A stretch of 64,000 bases of DNA from Bryoerythrophyllum caledonicum (taxonomy: Eukaryota > Streptophyta > Bryopsida > Pottiales > Pottiaceae), in the NCBI GenBank assembly GCA_963971425.1, contig OZ020517.1:10046501-10110500 (forward strand), given 5' to 3'. The notes below the pieces were generated by a model. It did no database searches. It saw only the letters and a program-made list of their open reading frames with translations, and was not told where the DNA came from. The first letter of the stretch is position 1, and every line of letters begins with the position of its first letter. Shown in pieces: positions 43,123-56,800 of this stretch. The position numbers and the translations under genes are program-made.

Positions 43123-44435
43123 ATGTGTTAAACAATTCTGCTACTGCATTTTTGGCCGATTCCAATGATCCTTACAATGCTATTTTCCACTTCAACCGGC
43201 TGGTCAATGAAACAATCTGTAAATGATGAAAGCCTAGAACTAACCATTTCACCTTGGAACGACAACCAGAATGGAAGTCTACTGGCATGGAGCAATTATC
43301 AACTAGATAGAGTAATGAAGTGTTTACATGGCTGCCCAGGGCAGACCTATTGCTTGTACGACCCAGATACTCAACGCGGAGCAATCTCGCGTGGTGGTGC
43401 ATTCGTCGACCCTCGTCTCATACAACCTCGAAGCAGCACGAAGAAGTCTACATGAGTGTAGTCACCAAGAAACAGTAGTTCACCCCTAGTCGCAATTGGC
43501 TGGAACCGTAATTCATCTGCAGCTATAGCCTTACCTACATGATAACACATTAAGTTGAACGATTGTACAATTCTTATCATATCATTTACGGAATGAAATT
43601 CCTTGTCCTCAGTTCCAAAAAAATCTGTGACTCCAAGTCCAAGTCCAAGTCCAAACTTCGGATCTCAGTCTAGCAGTCGTCACTGACCTCACCACCGACA
43701 ATCGTTTGCATCCCACTTGCAGGCTACACAAATCGCAGAATGTTGACAAAACCCAATAATACAACATCCCTCGAATTTGGACACCAAGTAGCCTACAGAC
43801 ATTCTTAAAATATTGCGTAACGTGGAGTCGAAGGACATTTGCAGAAATGCAGGAATAATGGTAAGGTAGGACCCGGAATGCAGCCTAAGTTGCATCGCAG
43901 AAGAATCCACTGAGCGAGGACTCCGGAGCAGCCCGACTGAACTGGTCATTCGTGACTCTTCCTGGTTTCCATGGAACTGGTTTGCAGATCCTCGCCAACG
44001 ATATCACTGTTGCCAACGATATACTTTGCGATTTCTGCGATTTTAGTGTCGCCACAACCTCGGAAGTCCCCGCACTTCGACGAAGGGAGGCAACGACCGA
44101 GCCAACAAGACGGCGAGACTGTTGGAATTTTTTGGGGAAGTCGTAGCTAGTCGGTAGCGACAATGATGGAGTGTTGAGAGATGGTCGCGTATTTCAATCA
44201 TGCCCACTGGCGGGGAGCTCTTTTGGCAATCCGGGAAGGGAAATCAGAGTGGAGGCTGTACTCTGCTTTTCCTTTATGGGTGATGTTGTGGAGGATTCCG
44301 TTTTTTTTTTTTTTTTGTCTGCCAACCTCGTCGGAGACTCGGAGCCCACTCGGAGCATACTCGGGGCACACTAGGAGCTTGAAGAGGGGTTTACTTCTGT
44401 GAGGAGCGCTGTGAAGAGATGTGCATCTGGAGATT
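43123..44435. other. Intergenic region and 5' leader of the armadillo-type gene
   Basis: No gene is supported. There is a CCAAGT repeat near 43636-43660 and a T tract near 44301. The 44150-44435 part probably holds the promoter and 5' UTR of the gene starting at 44436. Confidence 0.4.
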
Positions 44436-47400
44436 ATGGCGGAAGAAGGGAGCGATGTGACGTCTGAGAATCTCTCGTAAGTGATTAGGTTTTAGTTTTT
44501 TCGTTTTTGTGTTGATGGTTTGATGAGTTTGTAGATTTTCTGTGTCGTTGGGAGGTTTGGGTTTTGACCCGCGAAGTTGACTAGCTCTTAGCGTGTTGGG
44601 ATAAGAATTTCGGAAACGGATTTTTGAGGTTGATAAGGATTTTTGAAATGGGTTATCTTCAAGAGTTGAATGCGGCGACACATCTTCACGTCGTGTTTTG
44701 TTTCTGATGGCGAGTTTGCAATCTTGTCGGGTTAGTGTTGTGGTGTCTGGGAGGCCGAGTGATGGAGTTTTTGTTCTGGTTTGTAGGGGTTTTGTGTTTC
44801 CGCAATTGCGGTTGGTAACAGAGCTGGAGTGACGAATTGATGAGAGCTGTCCCGCAGGAGTAGAAAGTTACCGTTTAGTCCCCGGTGTAGACTCAGTGGA
44901 TATCGTGTAGGTGCTTTTCTGGCCTGTTTCTTGCTCTATATCAAAACCGCAATGAACATCATCGGTGTCTCGCATCTGTATTGCTTTTCTAAGGGTACCT
45001 TCTCTTGCTTGAACTTTGCATCCTCGCCTTAGTTATCGGCTTGTGCTTGTTCAAGACAGGCGTGTAAATACGTCTGCCAATCTACACTTACACAACCGGA
45101 CGGTGTGACGAATCCTCGTGACAATCAAAGACGATGTTATCAGTCATATGAAGGTTATATGTACACTTGATGTTTAGCTGCCTGCACAGGATTATCTCAG
45201 CTACATCAAAACTACTATTCTATACGTTCCATTTCCTTCTGCAAACATCCGACTTTCGGTTTAGTTCAAGTCATAATATGGGCATCTAGGTTGAGTAATA
45301 TTTCATATTAGCTCTCTTGGAGCAATTCTTATATTGATTTCACCTACAGAAACAGTGTCAGTGCAAAGGTGGAGGGGCATGTGATGCCTGCAACGACTTT
45401 TTTGACTCGGGGTTTTGTGTTCTCAATAAGTATACAGGAACCAAACATCTCGAACATGTTCGTCGGAGTCTAGTTTTAATGTCCACTGGAATCTCATTTT
45501 CGTAGCACGGATTGTAAGCGGCAAGTTCTATGCTTAATCAGGTCAAGCTAGGTGCTGTACGAATGTGGATGCTTATGCTTTCTAATGAGAAAGGAAAAAT
45601 AATATTAGGAGCTTGATTTCCGACTTTAGAATTTGATGTGACTTCAGTGAAGAATGGTTTCAAAGCTACACAGCCTCAGATTAGATGATCGTAAAGGCTA
45701 CATCTTTTGCATTTCTCTACATCATTTCCAAGGAAATTTGGATATTTATGGACAGAAAAGTGAGTCGTTATCGCCATTTACGATAAAGGTAATCAAACTA
45801 TTATCTAGGGGGTTTTTGGAGTAATGCAGTATGCGATGCATTACATCTTTGAATGAATCGCTTTGTGCTCGACTACTTTTTAGTCGTGCCCTGATTGTTA
45901 TGAAGAAGTTATTCTTTTGATGAGGGGCATTGATTGGAGGACTTTGGGCTTTCTTTTCAAGGTAGAATTATGGCTAGTGACCATAGAGAATAAAGAATAC
46001 AATCTGATCACAAGTGTTTTTTCCTTGTGCCACTTTTGCAGCGCGCAAGCAGACGAGATGACTGTCCCTGCAGACGTAAAATCCGTTTCGGGGTTAATTA
46101 ATTCTATGATCAAATGTTTTCGAGCTCTACCTCACATTAGGGACCTGAAGGAACCTTTTCAAGCAATTTTTGATCTGCAGATTTGGCTACTAGAGCAGAG
46201 AGACAAGCCTTTGACAGCCCAAGATGATACAGGTTTGCAGAGTTTGCAGGATGTTCTTCTGAAGGATTTGAGGTAACTTTCTCTTAGGTGTCCGCTTGAT
46301 GTACTTCTTGTTGCTCTTGTTGTTTATTCCCAGGCTACTATTCTTGACAGTCTCGTTATGGCTCGGTTTTAAATTTATCTGTGATGACAGGTTGGCTGCA
46401 AAATGGAAATGGCTGCGGCTCTTACTTGAGCCATCGACATTTGCAGAAAAGTTGAGGAATACGTTCAGTGGTATAAGGGATTCCTTAAACCAGTTGCAGG
46501 TATCAATTGAAGCTGGGTTTGGTTTCTTGTTAGATTTCTTGACAAAGCGGTATTGCAGACTCAGGGCTCACGAATGTAGCCTCAAATCACCATAGTGATT
46601 GTTATTAAATATTGATTTCAGTTAGGCTTCTGAGGAGGTGATCCAGTTTTCTCATATGTATTGACCAGGTTACATTTTGTTAATTAAAGTCAACGTGCTC
46701 TGTCTCTCTAAGTGGGCATGCATGAGGTTATTATCTCTCTTCAGTTACCACTGGAAGAGCAGACTTAGTCATGCCGAAGGAATTTGCATGTGTGCACAGG
46801 ATCCTTCAAAGGATAACATTGTGAAGCAGCTAAACAAAGTAGTACTGAATCTCAGTAGTGGAGGAGATCTCAGTATCGAGCTTAACAGGGCTGAAACTGA
46901 ATTCAAGCATAAGGTTCATTTCTATATCTCTTGGTTGAACGATTTTTTGTGGATCCTGCTCCTTCGATCTGATTGGGCTGTTTGGGCATTTTTTTGAGAT
47001 CAAGTCGATCAGATGTACTTACAATAGTGTGCTGTGAAGCAGTTCTTTGATTTTCTACGAGAAAACCTTTCCAAGTCAGCCACCGCAGGCGAAGTAATTT
47101 CTGTTCGCATTTGGCTTGCGGAACAGCTTGGCCCAGATACTGATTCTATCAAGCACGAATTGGGGGTGAATTTCTAACAGAAGAAGTATTGCTGTAGCCT
47201 GTACTTGCTATCAACTATGCTTATTCGGGATGGGTATTGGGAGACATATTGCTAATACTATATTATGTGCACTGATTTTTAAATGCACTTTTTTCCAGGA
47301 AATAAAAGAACATGGGGGTACCTTGATTGAGGGGCTCATTGTATACGTCACTGAGCTTGAAGAGAGAAAGTGCACAGTGGAGCTACTCGCAGAGCCATCT

Positions 47401-50400
47401 GGCGACGGAGGAGGAGAATCAAGTGACGCCAATTTTGACGGAGAAGTCTTTGTTCAGCCCTTGGACGTAATAGCACGCAATGGAGTTCAAGCCCTTGGCT
47501 TAACGAGAATGGCAAGAGTGCTTCAAGGATTTGCCAACCTGATCAGGTGCACTAAACTGCCGGGTGGTAAAGTTCAAGTGTACGAAGCGGACGCTATCGC
47601 AGAAGCTATAAGGTTAGCAAAGGCGGAGGACGGGCAGTATGTTCGGCAAGCGGTACGCATAAATCTTGGTGCCTTTCTGTGTCACTTCGCCGATTGGTAC
47701 TCAAAGCTTGAATGGGATTATTTTCATTTTAATGGCCATGGCTATGACATGTTGGTACTATTTCCTTGCAGATGAAGTTGTTAGAGGCACTTACGTCCTC
47801 TGGAGGGCCTTCGCTTGGCAGTAGAAGAGATGATATTTACATAGAAGTAGCTGATCATGTGGAGGTCCTGATCGAGTTGATGAAGACAAAGAAATATCCT
47901 GAAGCTCGTCTGCTGGCTGCCAAGACTGTTGTCAACATTTTGGTGAACCAACCGGTATTGGAAGCTCTTGGTGTCATGGTTCTAGTGTGATTGAACGAAC
48001 CTCTGCGCTTGCCACTACGACTGACATTATATTGAGGTGTAGTAAGTAATTTCAAGTAATTTCAAGAGCTAAGGGAAGATACAAACGTCATTTTAAGACG
48101 TCCCGTGGTCATGGCATATGCTACAGGTATGGCATACGGTACGGAGCCAGTACGACATTGTTTCAGCATTAGTCGCGATCTCGAATGAGCATCCTGCGGA
48201 TCGGAGCATCGATGAACTGAACCAAGCAGATCGTGTGTGTCTCTTGGGATTGTCGCGTCTAATAGAATTTTCAAATGGAGTAAGTCTCAAGATAAATTCA
48301 GCCGGAGACAAAACTCAGATCATTGTGACAGTTTTGATGAAACTGTTGCGCGAAGGTAAGGACTATGAATCCAGTCCCACCCTCCAATCCATGTCCAATC
48401 GTTGAAGTTTGTGTTTGGTTAGTGCCACATGGAACGTGATCCTTACATTGTGGCCTAAACTATTTCGTCTAGTTTCTTCATTAGATCTTCTGTACATTTC
48501 CTCGTTTACGAAGTGTAGTATTGTGTTGACGTCCTACTATTATTTTTTCTGAGCTGTTCAAGAACTCATTGGTCGTAAGATCCGAGTCGCTTTCTTTCAA
48601 AATGCGTCGGAAATGCTGATTGTTGAACTTTTGATCTGAAGGGCTCATGGACGATGGCGAAGCAAACTTGGCTAAGGATTCACTCGTAGCCTTGGACACC
48701 CAGGTGCTGTATAGCACGCCGACACCAGAGGTCGGTTTGCTGGTCAGGAAGCACATGGCGGAACTTCTGAAGACTGAAGCGTTTGTTTCTCATTCCAGTG
48801 TACCTGGAAGGATGGCAATAGTAAGCATAACGACGAAACTGTGTGCTCTGTACAAAGAGGACATCACCGAAGGTTTATTCTTGTACCTCCTTAAATTGAC
48901 AAAAAGTATTAGAGACAAAATATTGAACCTTTCGGATTCTGGCGTTGAGGAAGTGGATCAGGCGAAGCTTCTACGTCTATCTGTGAAGTTGCTCTTGTTT
49001 TGTGTGACTCATGGAAAGAACGTGGCTCAATCTGTTCTTTCCGAAAACGCTGAGGCGCGAGCAACGCTTGAGAAGCTGTTGGATGATCAGGATTCGGAAA
49101 TTTTGAATGAGTCTAGACTTGAGATTATGGATGTTCTTGATCAGATTCCCGAGTTTGGCAGTCAACCTTCAACTGTCGTTGGAGGAATCGCAAAGCTGGT
49201 GAAGATGCTGAAATCTTCAGCTCCAGCGTGTCGACCGCAACTAGGCAGTAGGATACTGAAGTTTGTAAAAGAGCAACGGGAAGAAATAGACGTAATCGAG
49301 ATGGAAAAGGCAGGCGTTATGGACGCACTTATGGTTCGTTGATTCTCACATTTCTCACAACAGCATGGATGTCTCCTTTAGCAAATCTCCTTTTCATGAA
49401 GGCTATACTTGTTGTGTTTGGATAGATCAAATCAGGTGCTTAACTTGACTCTTTCGGTGTCTGCTTGCTTATCGTGACGGTGTTGGAAGCTGATGTAATC
49501 ATTCACTGCAGGGATTGTTGAAAGAGGAGAATGCGCAATGCCAACAAGATGCGCTGCTTGCCTTGCATGTTTTGTCTCCAAATCTCGCAATCCCGACTGG
49601 ACAACTTCCACGTCAAACCATTCTTGGTTTTCTTAGTTCAACGCAACCCGAAGTGCGAGACGCAGCTGTTGGGCTTCTCTACTTGATGGTAGAACAGAAT
49701 GCTGTCAACGCCAAAATGTTCATGGAGACACCAGGAGCATTGAAATATACGCTGATTACCTTAAAGAACTGGTTAGATGAGAGCCATGAAGGCCCTGAAA
49801 GTGCAAGCAGTCAAAAGAGTGCTTCTGCACTGCTCAAGATGGCGACCGAAGTTGGGGATAACTGTGTCCGCCTTGCGATTTTGAACGTTGGTCTGGGTAT
49901 TCCTATTAAATATGTGCAAAACAGCCAAAATGAGAAATTCAAGGAGTTGCTGGCTACGATGCTGAGTCTGATTTGCAGAACTGGGAAAGGATCTGATCAG
50001 GTACGCCCTGCAAAAGTCACATCATTTTCCGAATTATTCTGCAAATACCATGGTACTAATTTCCCGTGGCAATTATTGACTAGGATATTTTGTTGATGTG
50101 TAAGTCCATATTTCTAGATTCTGGCTGCCCTGATCCTATGCCCTTGAAGCCACACCTAATTGAGGGCAATGTCTGTAGCTGTTTCAGACGCTTTGGCAAG
50201 AGATTAAACTTATTTGCAATTTCGGGCTCGTGCTATGTGCAGGAAGCTGTTATAAAGGGGGGTGGCCATATCTTTCTTCTAACATGTCTCCGAGAAAACA
50301 TTTCAAAGGAAGCAGCGGCACAAGGCTTATTGAGGCTTCTAAAAGACAACACAAAGACCCGAGGTGATGTTCTACAGGCTGGGTTTGTGACAATAGCGGT

Positions 50401-52479
50401 GGACAGCGTTGATCAGAGGTTTGCCAGTACCGATATTGCCCTTGGTCTGGTTGACGTTTGCTCCACGTCAGAGGGAATGGACCAGATTTATGCCAGTAAG
50501 AAGGCCGTCCAAGCACTCTTGAGTATTCTTGAGCATTGTCCTAAGATGGAGGGGAAGGGAGCAGCCGCAGCTGTTATTGCAAGATTGTACCGTCGGCTTA
50601 ACCGTAATGAGGACTTACAGCGACAAATCGAAATGACAGCGGCTTGCCCTCATTTGATTAGATATCTTGAGCTGGAAGACAAATCCCAACTCCAGATGTT
50701 TCTGAAGGCTCTTGCAGCCTTCGCTACTGGAAGAAGAGGGAGGCAAATGATCCATGAAGAGCGGGGTCCAAAACCTCTGATAAACTATCTCAAGAACAAT
50801 CAGTTTGACAATGAGGTGAGAGAATCTCAGTGCATACCAAACTCTTTTGAAGTCACAACTTTCGACTCTGCATTCATATATTTTGAATCTGGAGTGGCGA
50901 AGTTATGTTGGCTTTTGGTGGAAAGGTTACAGAAGTGACGTTTTCTATCGATGTGGGATTTCGTGAACTTGGAGATCTAGAACCACAACCAGTGTATTAC
51001 ATTCAGGAGGTCCTGTCTAATTTGCATCATCTATTTTCGCAGGGTCATTTGTGCAGAATTCGAGAGTTACTGTCGGTCTGAGGCGTGGTGAACAGTCTGT
51101 TTTTAATCATAGCCGGACATTTGTTTAAGCAGGTGCAGGGTCTGATGCTGAAGATTTTGGCAGAGATGAGTTTTGTTTTCACAGAAGGGGGTGGGCAGAG
51201 CGATTCCACCTATCATAAGATCTTGAATTCGTTTTTGGAGCAGAACATCTCCGAACTGCTAGTTATCCTTCCGAAATCGGAGGAATTCAACAAGAACACG
51301 GAGAATATGAAGAAACTGCTTATTCTTATCAGAAACTTCAGCATTGCGGGTAGCCTCGTCGTTCCCATCTTTCACAATGTTCGTTAAGTTTGGTAACTTG
51401 AGCTGAGTATCAACTTTTGGGAGGAACATATATCATGGTGCTTCAATCCTTTTTTTGTACGCGAAATGCCTTGCACGCGGATTTTTGCATATTTTTAAGG
51501 TAGGAAACAGGGATCAGATGAATCACTTGAGAGACTGTCCTAAGGATATTGTATTTGCATTCAGGACAAGCTGCTGTAACTCAGCTATCAGAGCAGCGTG
51601 CTGTAGATGTTCTGCTGAAAGTTCTGAAACAGCACGAGCACGAGAACCCAGTGTCAATTGTGACTGAGCTTGCTGTTAAAGCTTTGGAGAAGTTCATGGA
51701 TGAACCCAGTGGAAAGCAAGCGTTTATCAAAGGAAACGGAATTCAATCTCTAGTTAGTGTGTTGAAACTCCCAACCCCAATGGGTTCTGATTTGAAGAGC
51801 TTCACGACCATAATACTGGTTAGTTGTTGTCCCAACTTGGTGCCCGTGTGGGAATCCAAAGTAGTCCTATTATTTGATTTCCAATTTTTGAGTTTGTAGC
51901 TTTTGTGCATTCGGTAACATAATGAAGCAATATTCTTTGGTCTGCAAGTAGATTTCCTGAACGATTCATTCATGCCTTCTATGACTCATGTATGTACTTG
52001 AGCAGACATCGGTCGCCAAAGATCCAGATACCCGAAGGCAGGCCTGCGAAACAATATTTTCCTGCGACAAGGATCTGGTACTGAATTTGAATACTATAAT
52101 GTTCGAGGGTGAGACGAGCAGGATAAAATGGCAAGCTGCAGTATTGATGAAGCTACTGGCCATGTATGGGCCGACATCAAAAGTATGTAGTGCTATAAAA
52201 GTTAGTGGTTCTCTCGACGCTCTTAACCAATTGCGTGAGGTCCAGCACTGCAAGGAGGTTCGTGATGTAAGTTTCACACTCTTATGTCTTTCTTTTCATG
52301 TCTGTTATTTTATACCTTAGAATCTACAATTTCCTTGACAATACATCGAACAAATCTTTATACAAGCTTGCTGACGCATATGATTTCTTTGACAGATGGC
52401 AAACGATGTTTTGAAATTTGTGAGGGAGAAGAGTAAGGAATGCAGAAAAGAAATGGAGAAGTGGCCCAATTCGAAGTAG
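44436..52479 (+). CDS. Large armadillo-like helical-repeat protein, about 1,327 aa
   Basis: Fifteen exons fit GT-AG introns in phase: 44436-44476, 46042-46272, 46391-46499, 46800-46913, 47043-47165, 47299-47652, 47772-47984, 48127-48355, 48642-49333, 49512-50000, 50243-50815, 51133-51349, 51565-51818, 52006-52266, 52396-52479. They sum to 3,984 bases. The first exon gives MAEEGSDVTSENL. The N-terminal 250 residues are helical; from there on amphipathic helix pairs recur (VEVLIELMKTKKYPEARLLA; VRDAAVGLLYLMVEQNAVNA; AVDVLLKVLKQHE), typical of ARM/HEAT-like solenoids. It ends with a basic helix (VREKSKECRKEMEKWPNSK). No U-box, kinase or membrane segment is seen, so it is probably a scaffold or adaptor. 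I do not recognise a named family. The first intron is long (1,565 bases); the others are 99-315 bases. Confidence 0.8.
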
Positions 52480-53400
52480 ACGTGTATGCTTGGAGGTATT
52501 CATAAGCCGGATGGCTGACGAAGTCCTTCGAGGAAACTGAGAGACGTGACGAGCCCTCCAGCTGTGAAACTCTCAAACAAAAAGCACAGTGCAGGCGTAG
52601 TCGGATGTACAGATAATAGAGGACCTCGATGGAGCATCTTCCTAATCAGCACATTGCTGCAGGATGAGCCCCATCAGTTCACGTTCTCGGAAGATAGAAG
52701 CGCAGTTGAAGATGGAAGCGCAGTTGTAATTGTGTTGGATGTGCAAGGATATGTGATTTGTAGCTTTAGCGGTATGAGTACGTATATGTGCAGTTTGCAA
52801 TTTGTATGTGTGAATAGTTGTGCAATTTGCACTTCTTGTATGTGCATGTATATATGATTAGCAATATGTTTGTATGAATGCAATTGATGGTATGTGTGAA
52901 TGTATATGCGATTGGCGGTATATGTATGTGATTAGTAGTATTTATGCATGTATATATTTGGTGGTATGTGTGTAAGTATGTGATGGGTGATGTACATATA
53001 TATATGTATGTGATTGATGATATGCATATATCTGATTGATTGTATGTGTATATATATGGATTTAACAAAATGTATGAATATCTATTATTGAAAGTTTGTG
53101 TGTGTATGTATATAATTGACAATATGTGCATGTAAATCGATATATAATATTCATATACAATTCATAATGATGATAATACATGTTATAAAATACACAATAA
53201 ATACATAGTATACATGTTATATTATGCAATAAATATATAGTATATACATATATACACAATTCATATAATATGTATAATGTAGTTAGACTGTGTAGGTTCC
53301 AAAAAAATTGCATTTGAACTTGATTCAAACAAAGAATTGTGCTTCCATTTCGTATTAGTGCAAATACAAAGACTTCTAAAACTTTACAAATGATTGATAT
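52480..53400. repeat. TATG/TGTATG microsatellite-rich DNA
   Basis: From about 52780 to 53290 the plus strand is a patchwork of TATG, TGTATG and ATATAT words with interspersed GATTGATGG-type units. The Ile/Tyr/His-rich minus-strand ORFs here are by-products of the repeat. The 3' UTR of the armadillo-type gene probably occupies the first 250 bases. Confidence 0.7.
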
Positions 53401-53429
53401 TAAGACACTAAACATTATGTATTGCGGAA

Positions 53430-53920
53430 ATGGCTGAGATGACTGCAATGTTTGAGATGGCTGCAATGTGTGAGATGACTGCAATGTCTGAGATGACAGA
53501 AAGGAATATAAATATATGGTTGAGATGACTGAGAGGAATATGAATATATGGTTGAAATGATTGACATGATTAAGAAGACAAAGAATATACGGTAAAGATG
53601 ATAAACATTTCTGAGAAGACAAAGAAGTAGGGATGAGATGATTAAGATGCTTGACATGATTGAAATGAGATGTCTCAAAAGACCCGGAATGTATGGACTG
53701 AGAAGACAAAGAATGTATGGATGAAATGATTATGATGCTTGAGATGATTGAAATGACTCAGAACATGGCTCAGTTGCTTGAGATGCTCTTTGAGATGAGT
53801 GAGATGCTTGAGCTTGAGATGATTAAGATGATCGAGATGCTTAAGATGCTTGAAAGGACTGAGATACCTGAGATGATCAAAATATATGGCTTAAATGACA
53901 AAAATGATTGTGATGACTAA
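53430..53920. repeat. GAGATG minisatellite with 18-bp higher-order unit
   Basis: TGAGATGACTGCAATGTN recurs about three and a half times at 53434-53500 with period 18. A unit of about 33 bp (GAATATATGGTTGA core) follows twice, then irregular 9-mers (TTGAGATGA) run to about 53905. The plus ORF 53717-53920 is a Met/Glu-rich translation of this repeat. Confidence 0.85.
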
Positions 53921-53930
53921 AAATAAGGAT

Positions 53931-55740
53931 ATATAATTGAGAATATATAGTTGAGAGTATCCAATGGATAAGATGACTAAGACGTGTAAGTTGAAAAAAC
54001 ATTGTATATGATTTCGTTTGATAAATTTTATTCAATTTTAATAAAATCAATTTAGCTTATCATATTAAATATATATTTAAATTTTCTATAAAGATTTTAG
54101 TTACTTTTGAACATCCTAAAACTAAATTAATATATTTTATATAGTAATTTATAAAACAATGTTTCAATAATAAAGGTTTCCTAAACTGGTAATAATGGGA
54201 TGTTTATTGTATAATTATTCTACAAATTACATCATCAAATTTTTTGAAGTATATATTCAAATGCCTAAAAATTCATATACAATGACTTTAATGATTTTTT
54301 TAACAATGACTTTATGCAAACTATAGTTTTCATATACATTATTAATGACTAAGTTCTGAATTATGTACTTTTAGAATTTCTACCAACATCTTTGTGCACT
54401 ATTTTCAAGTTCTTTTTACTAAAAACAATTATCAATGTGTATATAATATGTTATGACAATCTTTGAATGATTATTTAAAGAACTAGATTTGAAAACAATC
54501 ATTTTGAATGTTGAAGATCATTTCATATATTAGGAAAACTTGAAGGATAATTTTCTATCTTAAACTAAGTTAATCATTCAATTTTAATTCTTTTCAAACA
54601 CCATATCAAAATTATTCACATCAAGAATTAAGATTGAAATGTTTGTTATTTTGCTTATGTTAAAAATTACTTAGCATATAGGTATATCTCTCACTTGCTT
54701 AGATAACATTCTTTTACTTCAATTCAATATAAATTCTCTCAAAAACTTCAAAAATATAATTAACAATTCTACTTATTAATCAAGAACTCCAATGATTTTG
54801 ATATCCATTCACAACATCCTAATTCTTATAGATATTCTCTATCAAAATTTCCTTCAAATGGGTCAGTTCCTCTTAGTCTTTCAATTATATATCTAATTTA
54901 AAATAAAATATGTAAAAGATTATTTTGAGCTTGTAAGACTCATATACACGTTTTTACAAAAATCAAATATTATGATAAAGAAAACTTTGTTTTTAAGAGA
55001 AAAAACCTCCAATAAAATAAACCTCATAATGAAAATAAGTTATATAATATATAGTAAAAATGATTCATCTATTGTTATTAGACATGAGAACTTGAATTTT
55101 TGGACACTTTGCACCATTCCTTAATCTTATACTCTATCAATAGAGACAATTAAATCCATTTTTGAGAAAGGAACTATTTTTTTTGAATGCTCAAAGGTGG
55201 CAACAATGTTATGTGATTAATTTTGAAATACTACAAATCAAGAAAATTAAGAATTTTGTAAATTAAATCAAAATAATGTATGAAAACAAAAAACAAAAAA
55301 AAACCACATGAACAAAGTCATATCATATTTCAAATTTTCTACAATTTTTCAAAGTAAAAAGTCTATCAAAATTCTTAGTAGTTATATAGATTTATCATAA
55401 ATCAATATTAAGACTTATCTTATATTGATATATGGGTTCATCCACCGTTTATCCAAAATAGAATAAATATAAAAAGACAACTGATAATCACTAATTTCTT
55501 AGAAAATAATTTCAAATCATACACTTAGCTTCTATGATTAGTGATTTGTTCAATTGGACAGTGGTTCTATACTAATTTAATAGATCTGTATGCCATTTTC
55601 AAGCAAATATTTTAAACTACAACCCTTCTACAGACATACACCACAATTGACATTTGTAAAAATGCATCAATATCAAGTGAAAAACAAACATTAAAAAAAA
55701 TAGAATTTTATTAGAAATCAAAAAACCTTTTTTTTTTCTT
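53931..55740. other. AT-rich DNA, no gene
   Basis: Strongly AT-rich, with no ORF or recognisable feature. It ends sharply at 55740 against a GC-rich island. Confidence 0.6.
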
Positions 55741-55992
55741 TTGGAACACACGGATTACTTTTCGCAATCCGCGGCTAAGCGGACGAGTTGCTTTTCGCAA
55801 CCCATCGCCGGGGTTATCCATCCGGTACAAGTGAGATTTTACAGCCGATCGGAATCGAACCGCCAACCCCTTCGCACCCCGGCAGCAACCGACGGCTTTC
55901 CAAGTCCATCATCTGGTAGTTTAACCGAGTGTGTTCGATTGCCTTGCGAAACAGAGCACTACTTCGAAACCTTGCGGTGGACAATGTCCTGA
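55741..55992 (-). other. GC island with hairpins and a pol III B-box-like sequence
   Basis: The minus strand reads GGTTCGATTCC at 55861-55851, a perfect RNA polymerase III B box (tRNA T-loop). Two short hairpins stand upstream on the plus strand (GGATT-loop-AATCC near 55752; GTTGC-TTTTC-GCAAC near 55783). A full tRNA cloverleaf could not be folded, so a decayed tRNA or a tRNA-derived SINE is possible. The 83-codon plus ORF has no recognisable domain. Confidence 0.3.
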
Positions 55993-56182
55993 ACTATGCA
56001 GACCATTGAGATGTAACAAACGGTTGTCAGGGTAGATGTCTTTTCACGGTTCTAGTGTTTAGGGAATTGCCCAAATGCTTATTTCTTCTCAAATCTCTAC
56101 AAACAGGTACCACACGGCATTTTGAACTGTTTTATAAAGATGGAGCTGACCTTTATTTGTTTTTAAATCTTTTGTAATTCAG

Positions 56183-56800
56183 ACGGTGGCAATTGTGGTA
56201 TTCTCTGCGCTGGCCTTCTCGTTCTATGTGTTCTTTGCTCCGTTCTTGGGCTCTAGAACCATGAAGTTCATCATAATCGGTGTTTTCACTCCACTGGTAT
56301 GTCAATCTTGTAATGACTCTCTTGCATTATACCGGTGCACAAGAGGCTTTTTAATATAACTTTTTTAAGAAATCATGCAGATATAGTGGTCTTTTGCGTT
56401 TTGGGTGCATTAGTTGCGATGCCCTATATCTTTGAAGAAGTCGAAAAATCTGAAACGGGTTTGACTATGGCATACCAGAACTCATACATGGATTAGGTAG
56501 GTCAAATGTTGAGTTCTGACATTGTGTTCCTGACACGTTGACTTGGAGTTGTAGGTGGCTGCAGTGTTTTCCCTCTACATAGCCTGTACATGGATTGATC
56601 CTGCGGATCCAGGAGTCCATAAAGCTCAGGAGAAGTATAACCCGAAGAAACCTGATTCAAGCTCGGAGTCAAGCAAGTGTGGGCAGCCGGTAGAGGAAAC
56701 AAAGGCAATTTGTCTCATCGACGTAGTACATATTTTAACACACTACTACTGTACTGACGAGGAATTATTCGACACTGAACTGACACACCTGGATCACTAA
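56183..56800 (+). pseudogene. N-terminal fragment of a plant DHHC protein S-acyltransferase
   Basis: Exon 56183-56296 encodes a membrane helix and loop (VFSALAFSFYVFFAPFLGSR, then FIIIGVFTPL). Exon 56554-56800 encodes the second helix and a hallmark motif (VFSLYIACTWIDPADPGVHK). Plant PAT18-22-like S-acyltransferases have the same order, YVFFAPFLG then VYTPL then LYIRCTAINPADPG. These enzymes palmitoylate membrane proteins using a DHHC cysteine-rich domain, which should follow but is not found before 57600. The frame closes at 56800 soon after. The fragment is therefore probably non-functional, or the catalytic exons are missing by deletion. The start exon was not located. Confidence 0.65.

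Noticed and set aside
53062-53709. 215-codon minus ORF rich in Ile, Leu, Ser and Tyr
   Set aside because: Translation of microsatellite and minisatellite DNA.
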